Source: Antedon bifida
Taxonomy: Eukaryota > Echinodermata > Crinoidea > Comatulida > Antedonidae
Assembly: GCA_963402885.1 (NCBI GenBank)
Contig: OY727099.1
Coordinates: 5,010,001 to 5,074,000 of the forward strand
DNA length: 64,000 nucleotides
Direction of reading: 5' to 3'
Shown: piece after piece, positions 14,637-26,822 of the stretch
Layout of the letters: each line of letters opens with the position of its first letter
Position numbering within the stretch: the first letter of the stretch is position 1
The notes under the pieces: generated by a model
Told to the model about the DNA's origin: nothing
Databases searched by the model: none
What the model saw: the letters and a program-made list of their open reading frames with translations, nothing else
Program-made: the position numbers and the translations under genes

Positions 14637-16584
14637 GTTTAACTATTAGTAGTCACGGCCCGTAATTAAATAAAACATTAAATTCGGAAGTGTAATTGCT
14701 CCATATTAAAATATTAGCAATAAATGTATTAATTATTTAACTAAAGTTTAGACGAATTATTCTCCAAATGAATTTTTCACGTGCTTTGGTAAACAATATT
14801 AATATATTTATATTCTTATTAATACACTTGTATCTTTTATGAATTGCCTACGTCACTTTGTTACGCATTGTTATAATAATTTTCAACTCATAAAATATGA
14901 ACATAAAAATTGAAGATGTTACGAATACTATGTTTAATCAATAATATCGTAAAATTATGATTATGTGTTCGTTTATTTTATTTACAACGTTTTATAGTCG
15001 CTATTACTGAGAACACGAACGCTTGCAGTGTGAATGTACTGCTCATCTATACAAACGCAACAGGCTTACTTAACATTCACCAATTGTATCAATTTAATTG
15101 TATATTCCTACTTTATTATTTCAAAATTAAGATTATACATAAATTATTATCACACAAGTATTGTTATATTGCTCAAGGCGTTTCTTTGTTACAGTGTTTG
15201 CGATGGATTTAATTTTTTGTTTTGGTTTTATTAGTTTTACATTTACAATCGAAGTCCACAAATCTATCGATTTTGGGAAAATACTTAAGAAACACTGAGG
15301 CAATTAAATATTAGTTTATTATTTAATAACGACTAATTATATTGTGCACGTTTGGCAAATAAATTATTTCGTGTGATTGTACTGTTTTTGGTAAAATCAT
15401 TCTACCAACAGACCCAAAAAAAACCCCCATAACATCCCAATTGTAATGTTCATAGAACCAAGTGCATTGAAACGCGTGGCTATTAAATGTCTATTCAAAA
15501 TATAATGTTATGAAAACAAACGAACCTACGATTAATATCCAACCTTTTTTATAATTAAATAAAAATATATTTCATAATGTCAAATGCATGATTAAAATTT
15601 ATGATTATTTTTTATTAGTCATTCGAAGTAAAGTCCATATCCCGTTTTAAAGAGTTTTAACAATGACATCAATGTGTAGGCCTCTATCGCGCTGTGTTAC
15701 TAAAGATAGTAGGTGCGATATTCATTCTATTAAATACCCATTAAGATAATGACAGATAAACTCATCTTCCTCCCTTAAAAATAATCACCAGATAACAATG
15801 ATCACGCTGATTTAAAAATGAAGACAATTAACTATCTATTTATTGTACCTAATTTCCAAACAATGAAATGATATAACTTTTGCGTCGACAAATTTGTTTA
15901 AGATGATAACAGGGTAAAAAATAAAAACAGCTGTCTGTGCTGATAGTTGGTAAACAATCACTAAGATAATCAGTAAATAGATGTACATGACAAGTTCTGC
16001 CCTTTGAAAGCAAACAATTATTTTCGAATTAAAAAGAACAATAATTTCTTCGGATTTGCATCAATATAGTGAAGTAAACACTTACAAAATTAATGTTTTT
16101 AAAAAGGTTCGGTAAGTTTTGACATGCTGATAGTTTGTTCTGTTTTGTGTTTTAGTTTTTTGTTCGTGTGGTTTTTATTTCTCGGTGTCCACAACTAGTG
16201 AGAACGTTAGTAAGCTAAGGATCCTTTTCTAAAAAAATAACCTATTGAATTTTCTACTCTTTTAAAAAACAAATTGCATGAGATGAAAAAAAGTATGGAG
16301 TGTTATTGTGAAGTTTTAACGTACACTTTGTAATTTAAAAATAAACGAATAAATGACAAAAGGTAGGCCTAAATGATCACACTCATTCGTTGGTATATTA
16401 TTGCTTCGATGACAACATCTATTCAAATTGTTGTTTGTGAGATTGGTGATGTTAAGCAGACGAGTGTGTACAGAGAGTCACAACACAAACACTTAGCACA
16501 ACTCTTAACATGAACTTCTGTACGGCTTTTAAAATCTTGCATACGATAATGCTTATCAGGACTTACACTGTACTTGTTATTGTA

Positions 16585-16905
16585 GAAATTACGTATTACA
16601 TTATGTATTATGTTATGTTATCCTATTAAATGTATAACATTATGTATTACTTTATCCTATTACATTAACTACCACATTATGTTATTATGTACATCATGTA
16701 TTAGTGATTACATAATGTGTTTAATACAGTATGTATGTTATGTACATTGTGTATTACATTATGTGTGTTATTTACATTATGAATTCTATGTAGGCTACTG
16801 TACATTATGTACTAGTTATTAAATTATGTATTATTATGTACATTATGTTATTATTTACATTTCTATTACATTATGCTATCACATTATGTATTACATTATA
16901 GTCGA
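16585..16905. repeat. degenerate ATTACATTATGT minisatellite
   Basis: About 300 bases of imperfect repeats of TACATTATGTATTA lie next to the sim bHLH exon. The 70-residue ORF spanning it is repeat-derived and not a gene. Confidence 0.7.
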
Positions 16906-17080
16906 TCCGAGCACCGACTCGTTTTATCAGCCCATCCGACCATCGACTTGTATTGTAGTCTTTTTTATTGATAAATGGTGAGATTCGCTTGTTTTTAGCA
17001 AAGATGATCCGCGTGATCTTTCCCCATTCAACTATGGATGGATACACATTTTTTTGTAATATTAATACTGAGATTCTTAC

Positions 17081-17265
17081 CTTCTGGGAACAGTGCTCTC
17101 ATCTTCAGATAACTGGTAGAAAGTCGGATGATCGATGCCTTGTCCAGCTGCGTCGTAATCGCAGACGGCAGCGGCAATAACTTGGCCAATTCCAGAAATT
17201 CAGCATTTTCCTTTTCTCGTCGCGTGCGAGCGGCGTTTTTGGATTTTTCCTTCATATCCTCTGCT
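17081..17265 (-). CDS. sim: sim bHLH exon
   Basis: The acceptor is a TTTCACAG at 17266-17273 (minus strand) and the donor is GAAG|GTAAGA with GT at 17080-17079. The conventional SIM start ATG is at 17255-17253, leaving 58 codons plus one base. Basic region [14 protein letters not shown] contacts DNA; helix 1 is [12 protein letters not shown] and helix 2 [20 protein letters not shown] has Leu where vertebrate SIM has Tyr. The ten bases before that ATG (A GCA GAG GAT) are an open reading frame and are used as coding sequence if exons 1-2 are joined. Confidence 0.95.
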
Positions 17266-20205
17266 CTGTGAAATAAAATCCCAATAGGTTGTTGAATTTC
17301 TGACTTCCATTGTGGAAGTTTATTCTGAAAGTGAGGTATACGAGGCCCAATGTCCAGCATTATTTGACTGGTCACCAAGGGGGTTCGACAGAGACGTGCC
17401 TCGGCCAAGTAACTTTCCTTCGGTTTATGTCCAAGCCACATGCAACCAAAAAGAAAATACTCAGAGTTTTGACCAAAGGTAATAGAAAATATGCCCCTGG
17501 AATCACGTAGTAAGGAAATAACCTAGTGACCACAAGCTATGAGTGGTCAGAAAATGACGACAGAATATAACAACTTTAGAAATAATTTACAATGATTGCC
17601 CACTGGCTAATTAGCGTGATATATAGATGGACACACTTCGTACTGGACACTACCTTGGATGTTAATTCTGACTAAAAAATGGGTTTCATTACAAAACACA
17701 TGGGTGTAATTTTTCAATCTTCCTTTTGGCCAGTTGGACTTAATTCCAATTAAACATCCTCGAGGTAATTTACAGGAAAATATTAGGAATATAGCCGTAA
17801 GCACAGATTAAAAAACCATACTGTCAGATAAGTACACTCATCTATTTATACACAGTAGTCTTAAAAGTTTAAGACTATTTCAAATACGGTTATGTAATTC
17901 CAACGTCGGTAAACTTCAAAATTAATCCTCACTCTAACCTTGTAACAAGTTTAATGTAAAACACTAGGCCTAAATGTTAGCCGGTCGTGCACATTAAAAG
18001 TGTAGTCGTTGTAGGCTTAAACGCTTACCTCAACCGGGTTAAAAAGTAAACCACAAGAGGCTAGAAAAACACTAAGTCCACAGGCTAAACACCGTCTCGT
18101 CTCTGTAGTGTTATATTATCCTATTTGCAAAAGAAAGACTTATTACCGACGACGCTCCTTTACGATGGTGAGTACTTATAATCAACAACATGAATATGCA
18201 CAGATATCATTATCCAGTATTCGGTAATTATACAAAATAGTAGGGAAAATCAAAATGATTTATGCCTATCGAAATTGTTTACTCCCGAAATTCCAGCGCT
18301 AGATGTTATTCATGACAGTCAAGGAAGATACCAGATCCGTTTGTGTGATCTACACAGAACCGTCTTTTTTTGCATATTCTTCGTTCAATGATCGTCTCCG
18401 CTTCGTTTCAATGTTTACACTGGATACCTTACTTACTCAATCATAGATTTTGTTTACTCATACAAATCCAGCGATCGTCTGCCGGTGTGCCATATTTTAA
18501 TAGATACTCCAGTTATGAATAAATGAATAGGACATCAAATGATTAATGTACTTTATCAATTTTTCATAGATTATTTCAGTCGAACGTTATACTTCTTCCT
18601 AATGCAGGTCATGGCTTGCACCTTACAACGGGTTTAATTAATGAAATTAAATACATTTGAATAAAGACTGACCATTCCCTTTGACAGCATCGTCCAGTTC
18701 ATATTTGGACAGTGCTATAATGAGGTTGGAAAATGTGACCGCATAATCATCTTAGAGTGCTTTCGGTTTGCTTAACATATAATAATCAATGTTTAATCAT
18801 TTCTTTTGAAATATATATTTAATAAAAGGAAAAGGTATTACCAATTTGAATTAAAATATTAAATAAAAGTGGCGTGTGTCGTAACTGTATTATTGTTGTA
18901 TAATATTAAATTTTATTTTTTTTTAAAACCAAAAACAAATTATTAAACTAAATAATTATTTAGGCTTGTCGGTATACGATGACCATCATTTTATTTATTT
19001 TAAGGTATGTCTTATTATCACTCTGTATTATTTAGGCCTATCAGTATGAGCATTATTTTAGAAGGTATTATTTATTACTGTGTATTATTTATTCAATATT
19101 AAGAAAAATATTCCTATATAGTATTCAGACTTATGTCTGTTCATTTTGAAGTCTGATAATTTACTTTTCATTATTTTTCTATTTTGTTTTACACAAATAG
19201 TTTAAAATGTATTCGTTTTTTATATCCACGTATAATTTAATAAGATGATAAAATAGGCTACCTGTTAAAAGTTGCCAATAATGTGCTTGCTTGTTTTGTT
19301 AGTTGAAATGTAAAGTAAATTTTACAACTTTTAAACTTTTTACAAAACAAAAAAACTTGTATTTGTATTGTTGGTTCAAACAGGGAAGTAACATTTACTC
19401 TTCCTTGTTTCAAACAAGTATAAGTATTTAAAATCTGTATAATAAGTGTAGGAACGAGGGCTATAAGTAACTATTTTCAAAGCATTTATTCTGTCCTTCG
19501 CCATGCTGGCTCTGGTATTGTTTGAAGGAAAAAAAACATGTTACTAATAATATTCGGCCTAGGTTGATTTCAAAACAAAGGTTTACTATAACCTTCTAAA
19601 ATTCCAAAATGTACTTTTACATATCGTTTTAATTCGATATTATGAATTTAAATGTTTTTATTGTTGATAAAACCGCAAACTGATGAGTTTTTAAGTTGAA
19701 AGTTTTGGAGACTCCATTAGAATACTTCAAATCATTAAGAGGCGGTATTCATTGAACTTTTGCGGAAGAATGTATTAAAGATAATCTAGTAAATACTATG
19801 GATGCTAAGAATATATCCAAAATGTATGACTCTATTATTTTCAGCTGTTAATACTGCTTGTCAGGGGCTTGTGAGAACTTTAAAGAACTAAACAGTGTTA
19901 TAATCAATGCATGATTATTCAAAACTCACCTGATTTCTTCTTTGAGTGGCTCAGTGTATTGTTGCGTGATTTCGGTTGCCTTTAATTCCACTAAGGTGGA
20001 CCTGCAATCAGGGGATGCAAAAATAAACAGTAAATAATGGAAGTGCGGCCGATTGGTGATTCCTACTGTACTTGGTTTGGTGTGTTAAACATTACAACGG
20101 CACGCTTGACGTGAGGAAAGCCCCTATATTGTTGGCGGAAAGCAGGCGATCAAGTCACGCAATCTCATAGACTTACCGATCGCGCGCTTGATAGTTCGTG
20201 GACAT
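17081..20205 (-). CDS. sim: single-minded (SIM) bHLH-PAS transcription factor, 5' part of gene (3 exons)
   Basis: Exons on the minus strand are 20205-20177, 20001-19930 and 17265-17081; the gene continues past the last donor and is incomplete here. The third exon encodes a bHLH domain with the SIM hallmark start [17 protein letters not shown], the loop-helix [20 protein letters not shown] and the ending MRALFPE, then a phase-1 donor. SIM proteins dimerise through bHLH and PAS domains with ARNT/Tango and bind ACGTG-core elements in the nucleus; they specify midline and neuroendocrine cells in flies and vertebrates. NPAS1/3 and Trachealess are related but differ at the N-terminus and after helix 2. 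Exons 1-2 are my reconstruction: all splice sites are strong and phases match, giving 37 extra residues before the usual SIM methionine. No PAS-A or PAS-B exon could be recognised between 1 and 17080, so intron 3 is at least 17 kb or its small exons escaped me. Confidence 0.85.
19930..20001 (-). CDS. sim: sim exon 2, N-terminal extension (candidate)
   Basis: A 72-base minus-strand exon with pyrimidine-rich acceptor CCCCTGATTGCAG|G and near-perfect donor ATCAG|GTGAGT. One frame is open throughout (ending YTEPLKEEI). It starts with the third base of a codon left by exon 1 (CG+G, Arg) and ends two bases into a codon completed by the A opening the bHLH exon (AG+A, Arg). The encoded stretch is charged and helix-prone with no known domain. 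Confidence 0.6.
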
Positions 20206-20640
20206 ACTGTCGCCTATACTTGCTTACTTGAATATGCAATCGCACGCTTGATATTCGCTCACTTACATTTTTTTTACATCACCGAGTTCCGCAATTATGT
20301 CAGTTACCTGGCAATAGGCCTACTCAAGTTTTTTAAAGGGAATTATGCGAGCGAATGGCAACTCGTTTTTGTTTCCCATTTATCGGCTTACAACGAATCG
20401 TATCCATACTTCCATTGCTGTCGAAAGTTTCACAAAGCAACTGTACAACTATGCTGTCAATCAAAATAAATCCTTACTTAATGAACGGTTTCTATTGGCT
20501 AGTAAGCCGCTGTGGGCGGAATAATCATTGTCGTGGTTATGACTACTGTGTACGCACTGGTGGACGTTGTTAGTTAATCGTAGAAAGCGATCGTAAGCGG
20601 TTGCGTAAAATGATTGTATTTAAAGAGCTGGATTTGTGTT
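20040..20640 (-). promoter_or_regulatory. candidate sim promoter / 5' UTR region
   Basis: This stretch is visibly less AT-rich than its flanks and holds CpG-containing words, two inverted CCAAT boxes (ATTGG at 20052-20056 and 20494-20498) and a GC box (GGGCGG at 20514-20519), all around and upstream of sim exon 1. No TATA box was evident. Placement as promoter is inference from position and motifs. Confidence 0.3.
20177..20205 (-). CDS. sim: sim exon 1, alternative start codon (candidate)
   Basis: ATG at 20205-20203 has A at -3 and an in-frame TAA at 20226-20224, so the frame cannot extend further upstream. It encodes MSTNYQARD plus two bases, then a consensus donor CG|GTAAGT. The 5' UTR must lie upstream of 20205; its transcription start is not visible. 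Confidence 0.55.
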
Positions 20641-21344
20641 TTCCAAAGCATGCCTGTAGGCCTATTACGTATCGACACTTAGTTGTGTGATACCGTTTTT
20701 GACACGAAACATCGTAAAAACGTGGGTTATTGTGCCTTGATATGAAAAAAAATTATCGAAAGAAAATCTTCTAAATGATTTGCCAGTAATGGGTTGTTCG
20801 AGTGCGATATTATCTATTTTAATGATGTTACAAAACACCACTCAACTTTTGGATAGACTGTCATAGATAAATATTTCTTTTTTTTTCAAACTTAGATAGC
20901 ATTTATAATTTATATTTACGTACTTGTCACAATGTCCTCAGCAGAACAGTTAACTCTTCCACGACATGTGAACAGCTAAGTTTATTCTTTAATCATTAAT
21001 TCGTTATCCTGATTGAGTCGCAATATTAAATTTAAGGGTATGCCGTATCTTAGTTAATAGGTCGAAATGTCACACGAATTACACATCTCTGATAAATTCA
21101 CAATTAAACAAACCACAACATTGTAAAGCACAATTTAAATGGTCATAGTCCACTACCCGTTATTGTGTACCGTACGGTACAAAATTAGTTTATGCCTATA
21201 CAGTTAGTATATTAAAAGTATATGTTTAATCCGTTTGGTAATATATCTCGGTATCATTATTCAATAAAACAACAATAAAATATTAAAATATAAAGGCAGC
21301 ACAAGGGCTGAATTGACGTATTCTTTACAAACAGGAATGAAATA

Positions 21345-21480
21345 AAGCCTTGTCTACAATATCAAACTTTATGTGTCAAAAAATGTGATCTGCCCAAATA
21401 TGGACACGATGATGTCATATCACTACCATATTTGACAATATAACTACCATATTTGGAAACATCACATTAAATAGATAGGG
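21345..21480. mobile_element. MITE family A copy, diverged
   Basis: Carries AAGCCTTGTCTACAATATCA, the core GGACACGATGATGTCATATC and ACTACCATATTTG seen in the other copies. The right inverted end is eroded. Confidence 0.7.
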
Positions 21481-21754
21481 CCTAACCATAAGTTACAAAG
21501 ATAAAACGTATATCAAAGGTAAAATGTATATCAAAGAAAACAATTTTTAAAATAGGCCGCATTTGAAGGGATACAGTATACACCAATATTTAACATATTT
21601 ATACTACTACTAATATTTTCTAATAATTTCATCAAATAGAGGACAGGACTATTTTTAAATGTTTCAGTTTTTGCGACAGGATTTTCATATTTCCTTTCTT
21701 TCATAAAGTTACATTGATGAGATATTTTTGGATTTTGGTAGCCATCTATGTGTA

Positions 21755-22180
21755 TCATAGTCAATGTTATAATACAGGAGCATGTGACGCTTATATCATG
21801 GCCATATGCATAACCTAACCTTAACCTAAACACAATCAGATATCATATGTGATACATATGTGACACTTTATAGGCCCTATTACATAATTTGCCTATATAA
21901 TGGACAAATTCTTACCAAATATATACTTACAGTTTCGTTGACGAACATGTCTGCATGTCACATCAATAGATACCGGTAGAGGTTCTGTCGTGTGGTCAAA
22001 TTCATTCATACTTTTCCCAATTTATACTAATTCATGCTTTTATTATATCTAATTTTCTTTTATTCAGTCTAGACGTGTATTAAATGAATATGTCATCAAT
22101 CGGTCTTAAGTTTTTAAATAACGTTCTTTTGTATTTGCTGGTATTCATGTTCCCCTATATGTATACGACTTGTCTGAGAA
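21755..22180. repeat. dispersed repeat family C, copy 1
   Basis: Shares ordered blocks with 50722-51160: AATACAGGAGCATGTGAC, ATCATGGCCATA, TATAGGCCCT, AATTCTTAC, CTTACAGTTTC, CTAATTTTCTTTTAT, GTCATCAATCGGTC and GGTATTCATGTTCCCCTA. No coding capacity seen; could be a LINE remnant or a non-autonomous DNA element. Confidence 0.75.
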
Positions 22181-25100
22181 TTTAAAGTTAAATGTTTATG
22201 TATACAATGAACATTTAATTTCATAGAGTTGCCCCGTACTAGCGAGTTCTGCGGGTTGAGAGGTTCCACCTAAATTATTATTAACACTGACATTTAATTT
22301 CCACGATCCACCAGTGTACGGGTCTGTGTTTTGTGCATTATATTTTTGTGTTAAAAATACATTTCTTTATCATTATACCAAGACGATGAATTATCCAGCG
22401 AAAGTTGTTTTGATTTATAACTTTAAAATAATAATAATTCTTTTAAGCCTTAAGTGTTATGCGGTAAGATACTGCGAAGGGTATCAAATTGCCCGTAAAG
22501 CACACCTGCGCTAAGTCTTAGCTGGGGCAGAGCGGGCTTAGGCAAATATTGAACATAGATCGCTTTTAAGACTTTGTCTGCGAATAGGCCTGTGTTTACC
22601 GTGTAAACTCAGTTTGATCCGGCCTAGCGACTGATAGTCTTCTTGAAAATGGGTGTCATGACGGACGATAAACGGAAGCTTTCAATAGACAGATACTTCA
22701 CTACCGTTTTTAAACATCAATCAACCTTCTTAGCAGGCCTAACTAGTGAAATTAGTAATCAAACTGTAAAAACAATACCACCAGACATTGAGCAACGATA
22801 CCCAACAAAACATTTCATGAAAATGATCTCCGTGGTCATACGTCACAGTGTTTACATTTCGTTACATCAAACAAAAAACACTTTCTTATTTATACATAAC
22901 GTAATATGACGCTCCAGGACTCGACTCAATTCGTGAAGTTCGTTACTGATAAAAAAAAAATCGGTTTAAAATATATTTTATTTTAAAGCAACCCGGTTCT
23001 ATTCACATTTTTAATGACAATTATACTAACATTCATTTTAATTAGCAGTGAAATTAATAATAGGTTATTATTATTAATATAGGTTATTGATTAATTGGTT
23101 TAGAGTGATGTTAGTTAGCAAATTATTTTTTGGATTTATAGATAAAATAGTTCATTATTCGGCTTTTTCTGCCAAGACAAAGGTTATTAGGCCTATTATT
23201 GTGTGAGACGGTATAAAAATTGATTTCTCGTTCGGGCACATAGGCCTTACGTACTTTCACGACCTCATTGGCATGTCTAACTTGCCAATGTTAGGCCTAC
23301 TACATTATTTAAAGGGTGGGGTGGGGGTAAATAGAGAAACAATTTTGTTCTTCTATAACTTCAAGCGTATCGTGGGTTTGATTCCCAAATCACTCGAGTA
23401 TCAGTGTTGTGTCTCCACATATAATATTTCTCTGGTATCAGACAGCATCCCATGTGTTTCACATGTGATGTTGTATCATGGAAGGTTAGGTTTTTGGCTA
23501 AGATTAGAGTCTATAATACAGGCTTTCACATGTTATTCTGTATTACAGCATTTCCGATGGTACTGGGAAATTTCAGATACAGTATCAAGAATCGGCTTCT
23601 CAAAGTGTACTGTCACTTCAGCACCGTATTTCACGTCAGTGTTGCAAATTTACCACCAGACGTATTACTTGTTTACATATAGCGTAATTTGCGGAGTGTT
23701 TAATCATAATCAGTAGGCAAGATAACCTACTAATTGACAGTTATCTACCAACAAATCTATAGAAGAGGCGAACACCATTCGAAATGAAGAATTTAAGTGT
23801 TGCATCTCTCAACTTGGAATCGTTCATCGTTTATTTATTTAAACGCCATGAAAGCAATTGAGGCTTTGTTAAAAACACTGACGTATATTCTCTTTATATT
23901 CTTTTCTTTGTCTTTATTTTCATATATACGTATACTTACTGCAGAAAAAGGGGTTTGACTGATTTATGTATTTTATATTATCGTCAGTTTCTCCGTGGAT
24001 GTTAGGCCGATTCTTTTGTCGACTTGTGTCCTGCGCGTGGACTCGTGTGCGAGGGATTTGTTTAATTCATGTCCGTTTACTCGGAAAGTGAATTCTTCGC
24101 AACCTTATTAATATTATGGGAATCCAACAGGTTTTTTATTGCCGTATATTAAATTCATGAAGCTCGTTATAAATTGTATAAATATATAAAACCATTATTG
24201 AATTATATTTTGTGAGTGTGTTTATAGACTTCTAACTGGCGTTGTGTCGTAAGAAGCATAATCGACCGACGTGTTGCTTAAAAGTGCCGTATTTGATATA
24301 TAAAATAATATGTTTGTATTGTGTCGAAAACATACCGTTCTAAATATCAATGTTAAATAGACATTTCATAGATTGAATGAACACGCATTGATAAATACAA
24401 TTATTGTAATACCGTTATGCGTTCAGTTATCTACTCATTAGGCCAATTACGTACATTGTCAATCATTTTCTGTTATTTTAAATTTATGATAAAATATTCT
24501 GATATTTTTTTTTCAGTGACATTAAAAAATGGGTACAATAAACTCATTGTTGTCCATGCCTTTTATGTAGGCCTACAGTAATTGTTTATACTCACAGTTA
24601 TATTTACATGAATTAACCATTTTCATGTGAATCTTTTTTTTTTCATTTTCTTTTTTTTTGTTATTCAATTAATCGATAAGGCATATATAATACATAGTGT
24701 TCGATCAGAAGTTTCATACGATTTTGTTTCAGTGTTTCATTTTTGTTGGTTACAAGAATACCGGTTGGCCTTAGGCCTATTGATTTATAAATTATCAACT
24801 TACTTTTCATTTTAATATTTTTACTACCAAAAATTTGCCCAGGTTATCAAAATAACACGTGATGCACCAAGCACAGAATGATTAATCGGTTGCAGCCACC
24901 TTTAAAGACATCAAGAATCTAGTCAGACTGATCGCATCCAGGTTCGCTAAACTCACTCCAAGTCGTCTGAAACTGCCCGCTCTCAAAACAAACTCCCGTA
25001 TGCTACTTTCATCACATAGGTATGGGGAATGCTAGCATAATTGTAAGTGTCCCTTATGATTAAAGGCTGCCTCCGAGCAGTTGATGTACACCCAATTCTG

Positions 25101-25286
25101 TAGCTGTCACTAGATGGAGTCTAACATACTATTGCAAGTCATGTTATCGCTGTCATAAAGTGATTTGAGACCCTCTTTCCTTGCTTAATCTGCTTTCTCA
25201 ATGGTGGGTGTTTCCATCGATGGTTTGATATAAATAGGCCTAAATAATACAATTTTACAAAAATTTCTCTGCGCAAAACTGTCAAT

Positions 25287-25570
25287 CAGAGAGAGGCGCA
25301 GGATTGGTTCAATCCGAGAGAGGATTGTTTCAATCCGAGAGAGGCGTAGAACTAGTTCAATCCGAGAGAGGGGCAGAACTGGTTCTATCCGAGAGAGGCG
25401 CAGAACTGGTTCACCCCGAGAGAGGCACAGAACTGGTTCAATCCGAGAGAGGCGCAGAACTGGTTCAATCAATGCAAGGGCAGAACTTGTTCAATCCGAG
25501 AGAGGATTGGTTCAATCCGGATTGAAACAGTGCTGCGCCTCTCTCGAATTGAACCGAACCAGTTCAACCC
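25287..25570. repeat. 27-bp minisatellite with one inverted unit at its end
   Basis: About nine imperfect copies of AATCCGAGAGAGGCGCAGAA plus CTGGTTC run from 25287 to 25520, after which the complement (GCGCCTCTCTCGAATTGAAC) follows. Both strands are open, giving repetitive ORFs (SERGAELVQ-like and IEPVLRLSR-like); I treat these as by-products. Confidence 0.9.
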
Positions 25571-25810
25571 CACTCAAGGAAAACACACTAATCGATGCGT
25601 TGAAGGGTAATAATTGTTAATAGAATGGTACAGATAATTGTTCAGTTCCATATTGACATGAACGACTAATGATTCAGAATGTTTGACTATTAAATTTCTC
25701 GTGATGATAAGACGGTTGTGCCGCACCGAGACATTTACGATGAAGAATGGCGGTAGATGTTGCTGGTAGTGACCATTGTTGTAAAGAATGAGAATGTTTA
25801 TTTGTTTTTT

Positions 25811-26372
25811 TTAAATCATATTCATATTAAAACAAACACAAATTTTAAAGAAAAGAAAATATCTAAAACATTAACATATATGAATCATAACAAAAACAAT
25901 CAAAAAGAACTACAATTGTATGTAGTGTCCCACCGGAGGTGATGACCGGTCCATCGGAGGTGATGACCGGTCCATCGGAGGTGATGACCGGTCCATCGGA
26001 GGTGATGACCGGTCCTGGGCGACCAATGTTTTTACTTTTTTTGTACATAATTTTTTGTTTTATGTATGTACATGTAGATACATTTGAATAATAGTTACCA
26101 ATCTGACTAGCACTCGCTTCTTTTTGGTGCACTGTTGGGTATTGTTGTTGTAAAATTGTAATAATTGAGATTGTAAATTTTAATTGTGAATATATAATGT
26201 CTATTTAGTAATTTCTATTTATTTTTTCTGAAAATAAGGTGTAGAATTTTCCTTTTTTATTTCATATTCATATTAAAGCAAACACACATTTAAAAGAAAA
26301 TACAATATTTATCTTAAAAATTAACCTATAGAATCAAAACAAAAACAATCAAAAAACAACAATTTTAGTACA
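25811..26372. repeat. direct repeat pair flanking a 21-bp minisatellite
   Basis: CATATTCATATTAAAACAAA with the following 100 bases (about 25811-25922) recurs at about 26256-26372 (CATATTCATATTAAAGCAAA). Between them, 25934-26016 holds four copies, the last incomplete, of the 21-bp unit CGGAGGTGATGACCGGTCCA+T. Confidence 0.85.
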
Positions 26373-26822
26373 ATTCCATTATTATATTGTATTTCTCATA
26401 AATGCATAATTTGTATGTACATAATAATTTAGGCTTGATCTATTAACAAGATAATGTTGATTTAATTATTATTATTATTGTAATATATATAATGTCATAA
26501 GTATTTATAAGAGAACACTAGGGCCTATCGATTTTTAACTACTGGGTCAATATGAATTTTGTTCGTAACTTACGGTCTCATTGGTCGAAGCATTGGTGAT
26601 GGTGTAATTAGGGGTACATGACTTTCACAGAACGTATCACAAATCCAGCTTTTATGTGAAGTCACGAACACATGAATTGATATTGTTTCCCAAGGTCGTG
26701 CTTTTTTTTTATTCATTCATTAAAATTCAACAATTTATTTCATAACAGTTATTGTCTGAAGAATTTTTTTTTTTTCGTGAATGGATGATGGTGATGAAAC
26801 CCCTCAGTGCTCTATAAGTATA

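Larger units (their letters stand above)
1..17080. other. presumed sim intron 3 / gene-free AT-rich DNA
   Basis: No coding exon could be supported on either strand. The short ORFs here have no recognisable domain. The stretch holds local duplications (409-710, 1020-1500, 14374-14636), short tandem arrays (4439-4531, 10670-10920, 16585-16905), MITEs (6750-7061, 7449-7725) and one SINE (12511-12735), listed separately. The remaining blocks (1501-4438, 4532-6749, 7741-10660, 10921-12510, 12736-14373, 14637-16584) show only AT-rich unique-looking sequence with scattered TAGGCCTA words. The island at 13230-13345 is richer in G+C and could be regulatory. Confidence 0.4.

Noticed and set aside
16610-16822. 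70-codon ORF rich in Cys and Tyr
   Set aside because: It is a translation of the TACATTATGTATTA minisatellite.
18029-18060. Possible 32-base minus-strand exon with acceptor TTTTTCTAG and donor GAG|GTAAGC
   Set aside because: Could be an alternative sim leader exon, but it is very short, has a weak start context and is not needed to connect the other exons.
20188-20469. 93-codon plus-strand ORF
   Set aside because: It lies antisense to sim exon 1 and its upstream region and has no recognisable domain.
22643-22909. 88-codon ORF starting MGVMTDDKRKL-like sequence
   Set aside because: The first half looks somewhat coding-like, but there is no domain, no clear splice site and the second half is low-complexity; transcript data would be needed.
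23273-23716. 147-codon plus-strand ORF
   Set aside because: Longest ORF outside the recognised genes, but its composition is that of random AT-rich DNA, it has no recognisable domain, and no splice or promoter signals frame it.
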